Positions 55,671 through 64,000 of a stretch of DNA of 64,000 nt are shown here, one piece after another. This stretch comes from Methylotetracoccus oryzae (GTDB lineage Bacteria > Pseudomonadota > Gammaproteobacteria > Methylococcales > Methylococcaceae). The notes under the pieces were generated by a model that had not been told where the DNA came from, searched no databases, and saw nothing but the letters and a program-made list of their open reading frames with translations. The stretch is from positions 62,001 to 126,000 of the forward strand of contig NZ_SRSH01000004.1 of assembly GCF_006175985.1 (NCBI RefSeq), in the 5' to 3' direction. Made by a program: the position numbers and the translations under genes. Positions within the stretch are counted from its first letter, which is position 1. Each line of letters opens with the position of its first letter.

Positions 55671-55916
55671 GATTGCTTACTCCGCTATACCGATGGCTCT
55701 GTGGCGCGCCGCGATAGACTATCCGAAAACACGAGGCAGAGGTCCAGGTTTCTGCGCTATGCTAGGAACTCGTCGGTGCGGTAGACTCATGGTAGTCAAT
55801 CGCGGTAATAACACCTTCGTCCACTGATCGGCGGTACCGCTCGACGAATCCAGTGGGGCCCGACAGCGCACTGTCCGAGTCGCCCACCTATCGTCAACAG
55901 CAAGGACTTCGCAACG

Positions 55917-57689
55917 ATGACATCCCGAACGGCCGCGCTGCGCTCCGGTCCGGAACCGGATCTGAGGCGAGCGCTCGATCTGTGCCGCAGCTCGTTCGTG
56001 ACGGCAGGCTTCTTCAGCCTGTTCATCAATCTGCTGCTGCTGCTGCCGTCGATCTACATGATGCAGGTCTACGACCGGGTGCTGGCCAGCAGCAGCGAGT
56101 CCACGCTGATGATGCTGACGCTGATCGCGGTGTTCCTGTATGTCGTCATGGGTGGCCTGGAATGGCTGCGCGCCCAAGTCCTGATCGTCACCAGCAATCG
56201 CCTCGACCAGGTCCTCAATGGTCGCGTGTTCGATGCCATGTTCACGCAGGCGCTGGCCAGCGGCGGCAGGATGTCCACCGTCCAGCCGCTGAACGATCTG
56301 CTGCAGTTGCGCCAGTTCCTGACGGGCCCGGGCCTGTTTGCCTTCTTCGATGCACCCTGGATGCCCTTTTACCTGGTGCTGATGTTCATGTTCCACTCCT
56401 GGTTCGGGTATCTGGCCGTCATCTCGATGGTCGTGCTCGGCGGAATCGCGGTCTGGAACGAAATCGCCACCCGCGACAATCTCGGCCGGGCCAATCAGGA
56501 GTCCATCGAGTCCAACCAGTTCACGCAGCGCAACCTGCGCAATGCCGAAGTGATCGAGGCGATGGGCATGCTGCCGCGGATGCGCAGCCGCTGGCAGGAC
56601 CGCCAGGTCGCGTTGCTCGGCCTGCAAAGCCAGGCCAGTTCGAAATCGGGCCTGATCACGTCGCTGTCGAAGACCTACCGGCTGACGCTGCAGTCGCTGA
56701 TCCTGGCCCTCGGCGCCTACCTCGCCATCCACCGGGAAATCACCCCCGGCCTGATGATCGCCGGCTCGATCCTGCTCGGGCGCGCCCTGGCGCCGCTCGA
56801 CCTGATGATCGCCAACTGGCGGGGTTTCCTGCAGGCCCGCGAAGCCTATCGGCGCCTGGACGGCCTGTTGAAAACCGTGCCCGAACGCGCCCCGCCGATG
56901 CCCCTTCCCGAGCCCCGCGGTGAAATTGCCTTCGACAAGACCGTCATCACCCCGCCCGGCGCGGCCGGCGCGGTGCTCAAGGGGATCACGCTGACCATAG
57001 AGCCGGGACAGGCGGTCGGCATCATCGGTCCCAGCGCAGCCGGAAAGTCGACGCTGGTCCGGGCGATGCTGGGCCTCTACAAACCGGTATCCGGTAGCGT
57101 GCGCCTGGACGGTGCGGAACTCGACCAGTGGGATCGCGAGGCGCTCGGTCAGCACATTGGTTACCTGCCGCAGGATGTGGAACTGCTCGATGGCAGCATC
57201 AGCGAGAACATCGCCCGCTTCGGGACGATCGACCCCACGCAGGTGGTCGCCGCGGCGCAGGCGGCCGGGGTGCACGACATGATCCTGCGGCTGCCCGAGG
57301 GCTATGAAACCAAGATCATAGGCCAGGGCAAGATGTTGTCGGCCGGTCAACAGCAGCGCCTTGGGCTGGCGCGAGCCTTGTACGGGAGCCCGAAACTGCT
57401 GGTGCTGGACGAGCCGAATTCCAACCTCGATCAGGACGGCGAGAATGCGCTCGTCAAGGCCGTGGTCCAGATGCGGCAGCGCGGCAGCACGATCGTGCTG
57501 GTCACCCACCGCCCCAACATCCTCGGCATCGTCGACAAGATCCTGCTGCTGGTCGACGGCCAGAGCGCGATGTACGGACCGCGCGATCAGGTGCTGGCCG
57601 CGCTCCAGCAGAAGGCTCCAACGCCCGCGGCTCCAACGCCCGCGGCTCCGGCCCCGACGCTGGCCACGCAGACCGCTCCGGCGGGCTAG
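55917..57689 (+). CDS. Type I secretion ABC transporter/permease (PrtD-like)
   Basis: 590 aa. An N-terminal membrane domain (about 20-320, LFINLLLLLPSIYMMQVYDR) lacks the C39-like peptidase region. ATPase: Walker A GPSAAGKST (371-379), signature LSAGQQQ (474-480), Walker B LLVLDE (494-499) and switch His in VTHR. It energises one-step export of RTX proteins. The C-terminus has a low-complexity Pro/Ala tail containing a 15-bp tandem repeat (57615-57629 and 57630-57644). An AAGGA lies 11 bases upstream of the ATG. First of four genes (ABC, membrane fusion protein, TolC-like, serine protease); the likely cargo is the peroxidases upstream. Confidence 0.95.
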   Translation: MTSRTAALRSGPEPDLRRALDLCRSSFVTAGFFSLFINLLLLLPSIYMMQVYDRVLASSSESTLMMLTLIAVFLYVVMGGLEWLRAQVLIVTSNRLDQVLNGRVFDAMFTQALASGGRMSTVQPLNDLLQLRQFLTGPGLFAFFDAPWMPFYLVLMFMFHSWFGYLAVISMVVLGGIAVWNEIATRDNLGRANQESIESNQFTQRNLRNAEVIEAMGMLPRMRSRWQDRQVALLGLQSQASSKSGLITSLSKTYRLTLQSLILALGAYLAIHREITPGLMIAGSILLGRALAPLDLMIANWRGFLQAREAYRRLDGLLKTVPERAPPMPLPEPRGEIAFDKTVITPPGAAGAVLKGITLTIEPGQAVGIIGPSAAGKSTLVRAMLGLYKPVSGSVRLDGAELDQWDREALGQHIGYLPQDVELLDGSISENIARFGTIDPTQVVAAAQAAGVHDMILRLPEGYETKIIGQGKMLSAGQQQRLGLARALYGSPKLLVLDEPNSNLDQDGENALVKAVVQMRQRGSTIVLVTHRPNILGIVDKILLLVDGQSAMYGPRDQVLAALQQKAPTPAAPTPAAPAPTLATQTAPAG

Positions 57690-57722
57690 GACTCCCCCGC
57701 GCCCCAACACTTGTCGCTACCG

Positions 57723-59066
57723 ATGTCTTCCCCCTCTCCGACTCCCACCGTACCGGCCGTTCGCACCGATGACCGCCGACTGCGGCGCTGGGGCATCGGG
57801 GCCGTATTGATCATGTTCGGCGGCCTGGGCGGCTGGGCCGTGCTCGCCCCGCTCAGCAGCGCGGCGCTGGCGCCCGGCCTGATTGCGGTCGAGCGCTACC
57901 GCAAGACCGTCCAGCATCTGGAAGGCGGCATCGTCAAGACGATCGACGTCCGCGACGGCGACATCGTCACGCAAGATCAGGTACTGGTCACGCTGGACAG
58001 CACCCAGGCCAAAGCCCAGCTGGAAGTCGTGCGGGGGCAGTACCTGATCTCGCTGGCGCGTGAGGCGCGGCTGCTGGCGCAGCGGGACGGACTCAAGCAG
58101 GTCAAGTATCCGTCCGAACTGATGCAGAACGCGCACGACCCACGCGCCGAGGAATCGATACGCGTGCAGACGCAGACATTCAATGTCCGCAAATCGGCCC
58201 ACGAAGGCGAGATCAGCCTTTATGAACGCCAGATCGGCCAGCTGCGACACAAGGCCCACGGACTCGAGTCACAGATCGGCAGCCACGAGCGGCTGGTGCG
58301 CTCCTATGAGGAAGAGCTGAAGGATTTCCAGTCCCTGCTCAAAGAGGGTTACGCGGAGAAGCAGAAGGTCCGCGACCTCGAGCGGAATCTCGCGAACACC
58401 GAAGGCCAGCGCGGCGAACTGATGTCCGACCTGGCCGCGACCGAACTGCAGATCAGCGAGACCGAGCTGAAGATTTTGCAGCTCAAGAAGGAATTCCAGC
58501 GCGAGGTCGCCAAGGAACTCAGCGAGGTGCAGGCGGCCTTGTTCGAACTGAAGGAAAAGCTGCAGTCGCTGCAGGACACGGTGGCACGCACCATCATCAA
58601 GGCGCCCGAGCCGGGCATGGTGCTGGGGCTCGCGGTGCACACGATAGGCGCGGTGATTCCACCCGGCGGGCGGCTGCTGGACATCGTGCCGCAGAACGAG
58701 AAGCTGATCGTCGAGGCGCGGCTGTCACCGCTGGACATCGACCGGGTGCGGGTCGGACAGATGGCGGAAGTGCGGTTCAGCGCCTTCAAGTCGCGCAACA
58801 CGCCCAAGATCGAGGGCAAGCTGATCGCCGTCTCGGCCGACCGTCTGGCGGACGAGAACGGTGCCACGGAACAGGACCGCGCCGGCTACTACCTGGCCCG
58901 TGTCGAGATCACACCCGAGGGGCTGCAGGATCTGGCGCGGCAGAATCTCGACCTGCTGCCCGGCATGCCCGCGGAAGTGCTGATCAACACCGGCGAACGG
59001 ACCCTGATGGAATACCTGATCGACCCGATCCGGGATACCTTCGCGCGCTCGCTGATCGAGGACTGA
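57723..59066 (+). CDS. Type I secretion membrane fusion protein (PrtE/HlyD-like)
   Basis: 447 aa from ATG 57723; an open TTG 12 bases earlier is an alternative. One N-terminal membrane helix (WGIGAVLIMFGGLGGWAVLA, about 25-45), then a lipoyl half-motif (VQHLEGGIVKTIDVRDGDIV), a long coiled-coil (about 130-300) and the second lipoyl and beta-barrel parts (IIKAPEPGMVLGLAVHTIGA, RVGQMAEVRFSAF). It links the ABC transporter to the outer-membrane channel. The next gene starts 3 bases after its stop. Confidence 0.95.
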   Translation: MSSPSPTPTVPAVRTDDRRLRRWGIGAVLIMFGGLGGWAVLAPLSSAALAPGLIAVERYRKTVQHLEGGIVKTIDVRDGDIVTQDQVLVTLDSTQAKAQLEVVRGQYLISLAREARLLAQRDGLKQVKYPSELMQNAHDPRAEESIRVQTQTFNVRKSAHEGEISLYERQIGQLRHKAHGLESQIGSHERLVRSYEEELKDFQSLLKEGYAEKQKVRDLERNLANTEGQRGELMSDLAATELQISETELKILQLKKEFQREVAKELSEVQAALFELKEKLQSLQDTVARTIIKAPEPGMVLGLAVHTIGAVIPPGGRLLDIVPQNEKLIVEARLSPLDIDRVRVGQMAEVRFSAFKSRNTPKIEGKLIAVSADRLADENGATEQDRAGYYLARVEITPEGLQDLARQNLDLLPGMPAEVLINTGERTLMEYLIDPIRDTFARSLIED

Positions 59067-59069
59067 GCC

Positions 59070-60446
59070 ATGGTCGGCGCGCGACGTCTGATTCCGGTCC
59101 TGTGCCTGCTGGGCGCCGCCGCGACCGGGGCCCGGGCGGAATCCCTGCTCGAACTGTACCGCATCACGCTGGACAGCAACCCGATCCTGAAGGGCAAGGA
59201 ATTCGCGCTGGACCAGGCCAAGGCGCAGCAGGACCAGGCACTCAGCAAGCTGCTGCCGCAGTTGATGGCGACCGGCAGTTACCAGAAGGTCGACTTCCGG
59301 CAGAGCCTGCAGCGAGGCCCCCAGAACCTGCCCGACAACCGCGATTTCAGCGAACAATACTGGGGTAACCAGGGCTCGATTCAGGCACGGCAGGCCTTGT
59401 TCGATCTGCCGTCCTACCTGCGGCTGCAGGGCGCGGAAGCCTTCACACTGCAGAGCGAGAACGAGGTCGACGCGGTGCGCATGGCGGTCGCCTACGATCT
59501 GGCGGACCGTTATCTGAACGCGCTGCTGGCCGACGCGGACATCAACTACGTGGTCGCCGAGAAGGAATCGGTCAAGGAAAAGCTGGAGCAGATGCGCTAC
59601 ATGCAGGAACGGCAGATGGCCACCGTGACCGACCTGTATCAGGTGGAAGCCTATTTCTCGGCCCTGATCACGCGCGAAATCGAGGTCAACAACGCCAAGG
59701 CCGTCGCGCTCGAAAAGCTCCGCGAGACCACTGGTGTCGGTGTCAGGAACGTTTCGCCGCTGGTGCAGGAGCGCTTCACGCTGATGTCCGGCCAGATCGA
59801 CGACTGGGTCCGCGATGCGCTGCATTTCAACCCCAAACTGACGGCGCTCTCTCACGCGATCGAGGGCTCGTCGAAAATGGTCTCGGGCAGTCAGGCCGAG
59901 CACTTGCCCAGCGCGAATCTGGTCGCTTCCCAGACCTACTCGAACCTGGGTTTTCAGGATCGCCGCTTCCCGCCCTATACCTCGGCATCCGTCGGCGTGC
60001 AGATCCAGGTCCCGATCTATTCCGGCGGCGGCACGCAGGCGCGCGTTCAGGAATCGGTGGCGCGCTGGAATCAGATGAAGGAACAGTACGAGCAGCAGCG
60101 GCGCGAGATCGAGAAGGAAACGCGGACCGCGTTTCTCGATGTGATGGCCAGCCATGCGCGGATCGAATCGACCAACCAGGAGGTCATCGCCCGCGCCAAG
60201 GCCGTCGACGCGCAGTACAAGGCCTATGACCTCGGCACCACGACCATCGTCGACGTGCTCGAGACGCGGCGCTTGCTGCTGCGCGGACGGGTGGAGCAGG
60301 CGCGCGCCCGTTACGATTTCGTCCGCGCACTGATCGCGCTGCGCATGTGGTCGGGCAGCCTGCATGACCCGGAAATCGAGGCCATCGGCAACTGGTTCGT
60401 CAGCAAACCGCAAGCCGCCCCGGCCGGCAAGCCGGACAAGTCTTGA
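59070..60446 (+). CDS. TolC-family outer-membrane channel of the type I system
   Basis: 458 aa. Signal peptide ends GARAE. The two TolC repeats are visible in the long amphipathic helices (ALDQAKAQQDQALSKLLPQL, ESVARWNQMKEQYEQQRREI), with conserved LPxxxxxG-type and AYDLGTTTIVDVLETRR-type features (the latter ending one repeat). It forms the outer-membrane and periplasmic tunnel for type I export. Its end overlaps the protease start by 4 bases (TTGA), tying the two together in translation. Confidence 0.95.
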   Translation: MVGARRLIPVLCLLGAAATGARAESLLELYRITLDSNPILKGKEFALDQAKAQQDQALSKLLPQLMATGSYQKVDFRQSLQRGPQNLPDNRDFSEQYWGNQGSIQARQALFDLPSYLRLQGAEAFTLQSENEVDAVRMAVAYDLADRYLNALLADADINYVVAEKESVKEKLEQMRYMQERQMATVTDLYQVEAYFSALITREIEVNNAKAVALEKLRETTGVGVRNVSPLVQERFTLMSGQIDDWVRDALHFNPKLTALSHAIEGSSKMVSGSQAEHLPSANLVASQTYSNLGFQDRRFPPYTSASVGVQIQVPIYSGGGTQARVQESVARWNQMKEQYEQQRREIEKETRTAFLDVMASHARIESTNQEVIARAKAVDAQYKAYDLGTTTIVDVLETRRLLLRGRVEQARARYDFVRALIALRMWSGSLHDPEIEAIGNWFVSKPQAAPAGKPDKS

Positions 60447-61234
60447 GATCCGTCCGCACAACGCGCCGGCGCGCCGGGCTCGCCGCCATCGCACTCGCCG
60501 CCACCTTCGCCACCTGGGCCGCGGAGGAACTCGCGATACCCGCCACTCCGTCGGCGCGCGCGCTGCCCGGCATCGTCGGGCACGACGACCGCGTCCCGCT
60601 CGATTCCACGGCCTGGCCCTGGCAGGCGGTCGGTCGCGTCAATCAGGCCGGCGGCCGTAGTCATTGCACCGGCACGCTCGTGGCACCCGACACCGTCCTG
60701 ACTGCCGCGCACTGCGTCTATAGCCGGCTGGCCAGCCGCTGGCTGGAACCCGGGGAGATCGTGTTCGTGGCCGGTTTCCGCCGCGATACGGATGCGGGCT
60801 ATTCCCGCGGCAAGACCATCCGGCGCTCGCCGCAGGCCGATCCGACGGCGGTCACCGCCGACAGCATCGCGCATGACTGGGCGCTGATCACCCTCGAAAC
60901 CCCGCTACCGGTCCGGCCGGTCGAGGTTCGTACGCTCTCTCCCGCCAAAGATGGGACGGTCGCGCTGGAGACGGCCGGCTATGCCCAGGACCGGCCCTAT
61001 CTGCTGTCCCTGGACGACGGTTGCCGGATACGCGAGCGGGCGTTCGGTGGGAAGGTGCTCGTGACCGACTGCGACAGCACCCGCGGCGACTCCGGCGCCC
61101 CGCTGCTGTGGCGGGACGGCGACACCGTCCGGGTGGTCGGCGTCTTTTCTGCCGCCACGGAAGCGTCGGCCAAAGCCGCCGGCAGCTTCGCCGTGGACGC
61201 TTCCGCGTTTGCCGATCAGCTTCAACTGCGCTGA
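60443..61234 (+). CDS. Trypsin-like (S1) serine protease in the secretion operon
   Basis: 263 aa from TTG 60443, overlapping the tolC-like stop. A signal-like N-terminus (RAGLAAIALAATFATWA) gives an exported protein. The catalytic triad is seen in HCTGTLVAPDTVLTAAHC (His), HDWALITLE (Asp) and STRGDSGAPLL (Ser), with Cys residues for disulfides. S1 proteases of this kind process or mature exported proteins; translational coupling to the secretion channel suggests it acts on the secreted peroxidases or another cargo. The substrate is inferred only from position. Confidence 0.92.
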   Translation: MRSVRTTRRRAGLAAIALAATFATWAAEELAIPATPSARALPGIVGHDDRVPLDSTAWPWQAVGRVNQAGGRSHCTGTLVAPDTVLTAAHCVYSRLASRWLEPGEIVFVAGFRRDTDAGYSRGKTIRRSPQADPTAVTADSIAHDWALITLETPLPVRPVEVRTLSPAKDGTVALETAGYAQDRPYLLSLDDGCRIRERAFGGKVLVTDCDSTRGDSGAPLLWRDGDTVRVVGVFSAATEASAKAAGSFAVDASAFADQLQLR

Positions 61235-61348
61235 CTGCCCCCTCTCGGGCACCGATCCGCCGGGCGCCACAAGACGGCGTAGCCCGCACCCTCCATTCCG
61301 AGACCCGTATGCTGCATCAGCGCGGCCTGTCGCCAATTTAGCGCGAGG

Positions 61349-62665
61349 TCAAAGGGCGGACGGGCAACTGAGGCGCGAATCGATGCTATGGAAGACACGA
61401 CAGGCATCGACGATGGGCTCGCGACCGGATGCATTCGCATCCCCCGCCACGATACTCCCCTTCAGGATCTCGAGGACCGCATGATTGTCCAGATCACGCC
61501 TCGCCTGCAGCATCAGGGCGATCAGCCCCGAGACATGGGCGGTGGCATACGAGCTGCCGGTTACGAAGCTATAAGTGTGGTTCGGTAAGGTCGTCAGGAT
61601 CTCTGTTCCCGGCGCCGCCACGGAGTGCGGCGCCACGGCAGCGGCGGGGGGTACGCTTCCAGCGGAGCGCACCGCGATCACGCCATCGACTGACGCGGGG
61701 AAGTCATCCCGAGAGCCATCCGGCGGCACGGATGCGACGAACGTGATTCCCTGCGCCAAGCCCTTCTTGATCAGCAGTTCCAACAGCGGATCGCCGGGAC
61801 CGGCGAGACTCATGTTGACGATGCGCACGTTTTTCTGGATTGCGGTATTCAGCGCTTGAGCCAGCGTGAAGGTGTCGCAGACGGAGGCGGGACGGTTCGC
61901 CTGTTCAGGCCAACAGGCTTTCAGCGACAAGACCTTGGCGTCAGGGGCAATGCCAACGATCCCGGTCCGGTTATGGTCCTGTGCCGCGATGATCCCGGCG
62001 ACGGCTGTGCCGTGGATATCTGCGACCGAGGTGTCCTCATGCGCCGTGAAATTCTTCGAATCGGCGATCTGCTCCACCAGATCAGGATGACTGACATCGA
62101 CCCCGGTATCGATCACGGCGACCTGCACGTTCGCGCCGGTGGCAAAGGGGTGTACGTCCGCCACGCGCATCGTCTTCAATGCCGGCTGCAGGCGGGAATA
62201 TGGATCGGACGCGACCTCCGCCAGCGTCCGGAAGGTGCGCATCCGCTCCACCAGTGCGACACCGTCCTCCCGCTGCAGACCCTCGATGGCCACTTCGACC
62301 GAACGGCCCTCAGGGACACGATAGACCACACAATGCATGCCCAAAACGGGAATAGGCCATTGATCCATCTCCGCTAGGGCATGCCTATCCCGCAGATCGC
62401 CCGCCTCACGCACGCCCCAGGTGGAACTGCCGTAGTGGCCGCGGCGGCGGTAGCCGTTGGTGCTGTCCCCACTGGGGATGCGGCCGATGCTGCCATCGGG
62501 GAATGCCACCAGGATCCGTCGTTCCTCATCCGCGGGCGGACGAGGAGCCGCGGGCCCCGACAACGAATCCGCGCAGGCGAACGACCACCCGAGCGCGAAA
62601 CCCAGGGCGAGCGCGCCCCGGATAGCTGACGTTGTCGTTCTGGAAATCATCGCGACACTCACCAC
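61349..62665 (-). CDS. Subtilisin-like (S8) protease of the second ECF operon
   Basis: 438 aa; the GTG at 62665 or the ATG 15 bases later may be the start. Signal peptide (ALGFALGWSFACAD), then a prodomain-like region (RRRGHYGSSTW, QWPIPVLGMHCVVYRVPEG). Triad Asp186 (VIDTGVD), His218 (DIHGTAVAGIIAA) and Ser372 (TGSSYATAHVSG). The oxyanion Asn position reads FVASVPPD, so Asn is missing, as in the paralogue at 13516. It lacks the 60-residue tail of that protein. Its gene is 7 bases after the anti-sigma stop, in the same order as the first operon. Confidence 0.9.
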   Translation of the reverse strand: MVSVAMISRTTTSAIRGALALGFALGWSFACADSLSGPAAPRPPADEERRILVAFPDGSIGRIPSGDSTNGYRRRGHYGSSTWGVREAGDLRDRHALAEMDQWPIPVLGMHCVVYRVPEGRSVEVAIEGLQREDGVALVERMRTFRTLAEVASDPYSRLQPALKTMRVADVHPFATGANVQVAVIDTGVDVSHPDLVEQIADSKNFTAHEDTSVADIHGTAVAGIIAAQDHNRTGIVGIAPDAKVLSLKACWPEQANRPASVCDTFTLAQALNTAIQKNVRIVNMSLAGPGDPLLELLIKKGLAQGITFVASVPPDGSRDDFPASVDGVIAVRSAGSVPPAAAVAPHSVAAPGTEILTTLPNHTYSFVTGSSYATAHVSGLIALMLQARRDLDNHAVLEILKGSIVAGDANASGREPIVDACRVFHSIDSRLSCPSAL

Positions 62666-62671
62666 ACGCGG

Positions 62672-63379
62672 TTAGGGCAGCGGCGGCGCCGCGGGTTCGG
62701 CAAATGCAACCTGTGGATTCATTCGCAGCCGAGCCGCCGCCTGCGTCACCGCGCTGGCGTCGCCATCGATTCTTATCGTGTAGACGCCCAACTCCGAGGG
62801 CCCATCGACGATCTGCCCGCGCACCGAATTCACCAGCGCGTCTATCCGGCCCGGATCGGACCCGGGTTCGAATACCACGTGGAGGTTGCGATCGGACCCG
62901 GACACGACCGCCTCCCTGCTCCCAAGGGTCCGGTAGTCGGCGGAGCGCATTGCGACCCCGTTCCACCCCAACAGCGCGATCGCCAGGAACAGGCCCGCAG
63001 CCGCTGCCATCGGTGCATGTGGCAACCAGGCGAACGAAATCCACCCGAAGCGAGGTTCTTGGACCGGCCTGGCACTCGCGCGGACATGATCGGCACACAC
63101 CTCGGCCTGTTCCTGCTCCAATCGCTCGATCGACGCCATCAGGCTGTCGAGCGCCGCGCGGCGGATGACCGGCACCGGCATGTTGCGCAAGCTATGCCGC
63201 AAGACCTCGAGACGGGCGAGTTCCGCGCGACAGGCTTCGCACCGGCATACGTGCTGATGCACTCGGCGTTGTTCTGGGGACTTCAGACTGCCGTTTGCAT
63301 ACCAGGGCAGCAGCAGGACCGCCTCGTCGTGCCGTATGCTGGAACCGAAGAATCGCTGAATTACGCGGTGGACACACAT
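62672..63379 (-). CDS. Membrane anti-sigma factor of the second ECF operon
   Basis: 235 aa from ATG 63379, overlapping the sigma gene by 19 bases; longer upstream frames overlap the sigma factor and are unlikely. Zinc-finger region: LLLPWYANGSLK and HVCRCEAC. Membrane helix around 120-140 (MAAAAGLFLAIALLGW). Outer domain ends GQIVDGPSELGVYTIRIDGD and RLRMNPQVAFAEPAAPP, close to the same part of 15023-15742 and to a subtilase prodomain end. Confidence 0.86.
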   Translation of the reverse strand: MCVHRVIQRFFGSSIRHDEAVLLLPWYANGSLKSPEQRRVHQHVCRCEACRAELARLEVLRHSLRNMPVPVIRRAALDSLMASIERLEQEQAEVCADHVRASARPVQEPRFGWISFAWLPHAPMAAAAGLFLAIALLGWNGVAMRSADYRTLGSREAVVSGSDRNLHVVFEPGSDPGRIDALVNSVRGQIVDGPSELGVYTIRIDGDASAVTQAAARLRMNPQVAFAEPAAPPLP

Positions 63380-63954
63380 TCGGAAAGGCTCCGGCTTTCG
63401 GCCAATTCGGGGAACAGCGACTTCAGCTTCCGGCGCGCATGAAACATCCGGGTTTTCACGGTGTTTTGCGGGCAACCCAGGATCTCCCCGATCTCCTCGT
63501 AACCCAAACCCTGCACGCAGGTCAGTTCCATGACCGCGCGCTGTTCCGGGGAAAGCAGTTCCAGCGCGCGATCCAGCCACTCCTGAAGTTCATAATCACG
63601 AAGCCCGGCGCAGTGCTCGCACGGCAGAAAGGGCTCCGCTTCGTCGAGATCGATGTGCTGCGCTTCGCCCCCCCGGGCTCCGGCCAGTTTCAGCCCCTTG
63701 TTGTACGCGATGCCGAGGATCCACGTGGATACCTTCGAGGTTCCGTTGAAAGTGCCAGCCTTCTGCCACACGACCATCATTACGTCGTTGACGATCTCTT
63801 CGGCGTTCTCGGCGCCACGCGCAATGCGGTACACGAAACGGGAAACATAGTCAGCGTAGCGGCCATACAGGACGCCGAACGCCTGTTTGTCACCCTGCGC
63901 GACGCTGCGAATGAGTTCTTCATCGCTCGGATCCTTTGGTCTGCCTTGGCTCAT
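63361..63954 (-). CDS. ECF sigma factor of the second operon
   Basis: 197 aa from ATG 63954, with AAGG 7-10 bases upstream; an open frame to 63984 adds 10 residues. Region 2: LYGRYADYVSRFVYRIARGA, VVNDVMMVVWQKAGTFNG, STWILGIAYNKGLKL. Region 4: LLSPEQRAVMELTCVQGLGY, EIGEILGCPQNTVKTRMFHA. An extra acidic/Cys stretch (LPCEHCAGLRDYEL) lies between them. It heads the operon that continues with the anti-sigma and S8 protease. Paralogue of 15739-16401. Confidence 0.94.
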   Translation of the reverse strand: MSQGRPKDPSDEELIRSVAQGDKQAFGVLYGRYADYVSRFVYRIARGAENAEEIVNDVMMVVWQKAGTFNGTSKVSTWILGIAYNKGLKLAGARGGEAQHIDLDEAEPFLPCEHCAGLRDYELQEWLDRALELLSPEQRAVMELTCVQGLGYEEIGEILGCPQNTVKTRMFHARRKLKSLFPELAESRSLSECVSTA

Positions 63955-64000
63955 GTGGGACCTTGGTGGGTTGGCAGGTGACAACGGGAGCGCTGCATTG

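Noticed and set aside
55719-57710. 663-codon minus-strand frame opposite the secretion ABC transporter
   Set aside because: Antisense to a protein with all ABC motifs; low-complexity Arg/Gln/His composition.

Overview
The window is G+C-rich proteobacterial DNA, most likely from a gammaproteobacterium of the methanotroph or purple-sulfur type. That placement is inferred from gene content and codon use; there is no rRNA or other marker gene. I see no tRNA, rRNA, CRISPR array or intact insertion sequence. Almost every gene is envelope-, periplasm- or secretion-related, with many copper- or heme-linked proteins.

Layout. 0-11 kb: small exported proteins, several with a predicted mature N-terminal histidine, around a minus-strand operon (small exported protein, TlpA thioredoxin, DUF4266 lipoprotein, DUF3570/Met-His-rich outer-membrane protein, ApbE flavinyltransferase). 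A diheme cytochrome c, a DsbC-like isomerase and two related HEAT-repeat proteins (one cut by the left edge) lie here too. 11.6-17.3 kb: a lipoprotein, a FocA/NirC channel with a PilZ-like tail, and an operon of ECF sigma factor, anti-sigma factor and subtilisin-like protease. 17.3-33 kb: membrane pyrophosphatase, a DLH-SnoaL fusion, an exported ASH/TIM-barrel-like protein in locally AT-richer DNA, NamZ with a DOMON-like protein, a PEP mutase/isocitrate lyase family enzyme, phosphate acetyltransferase, a SHOCT protein, a SUOX-like/cytochrome c fusion and an AI-2E family permease.

The centrepiece is 33.7-55.1 kb: a tandem duplication of a roughly 10.2 kb unit. Each copy has a long conserved leader, a Tat-exported multicopper oxidase, a SCO copper chaperone, an intergenic hairpin, and a giant (about 2,226 aa) animal-type heme peroxidase with RTX repeats, cadherin-like repeats and a C-terminal type I secretion region. 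It is followed (55.9-61.2 kb) by a complete type I secretion system (PrtD-, PrtE- and TolC-like) whose last gene overlaps a trypsin-like protease. The likely flow is: SCO metallates copper enzymes, Tat exports the oxidase, and the type I system exports the peroxidases, which calcium folds outside the cell. The peroxidases resemble the MopA-type Mn(II)-oxidising peroxidases, so extracellular oxidation of Mn(II) or phenolics is the leading but unproven idea.

The right end (61.3-64 kb) carries a second ECF sigma/anti-sigma/subtilisin-like operon paralogous to the one at 13.5-16.4 kb. In both, the outer part of the anti-sigma factor resembles a subtilase prodomain, suggesting a protease-gated envelope signalling module.
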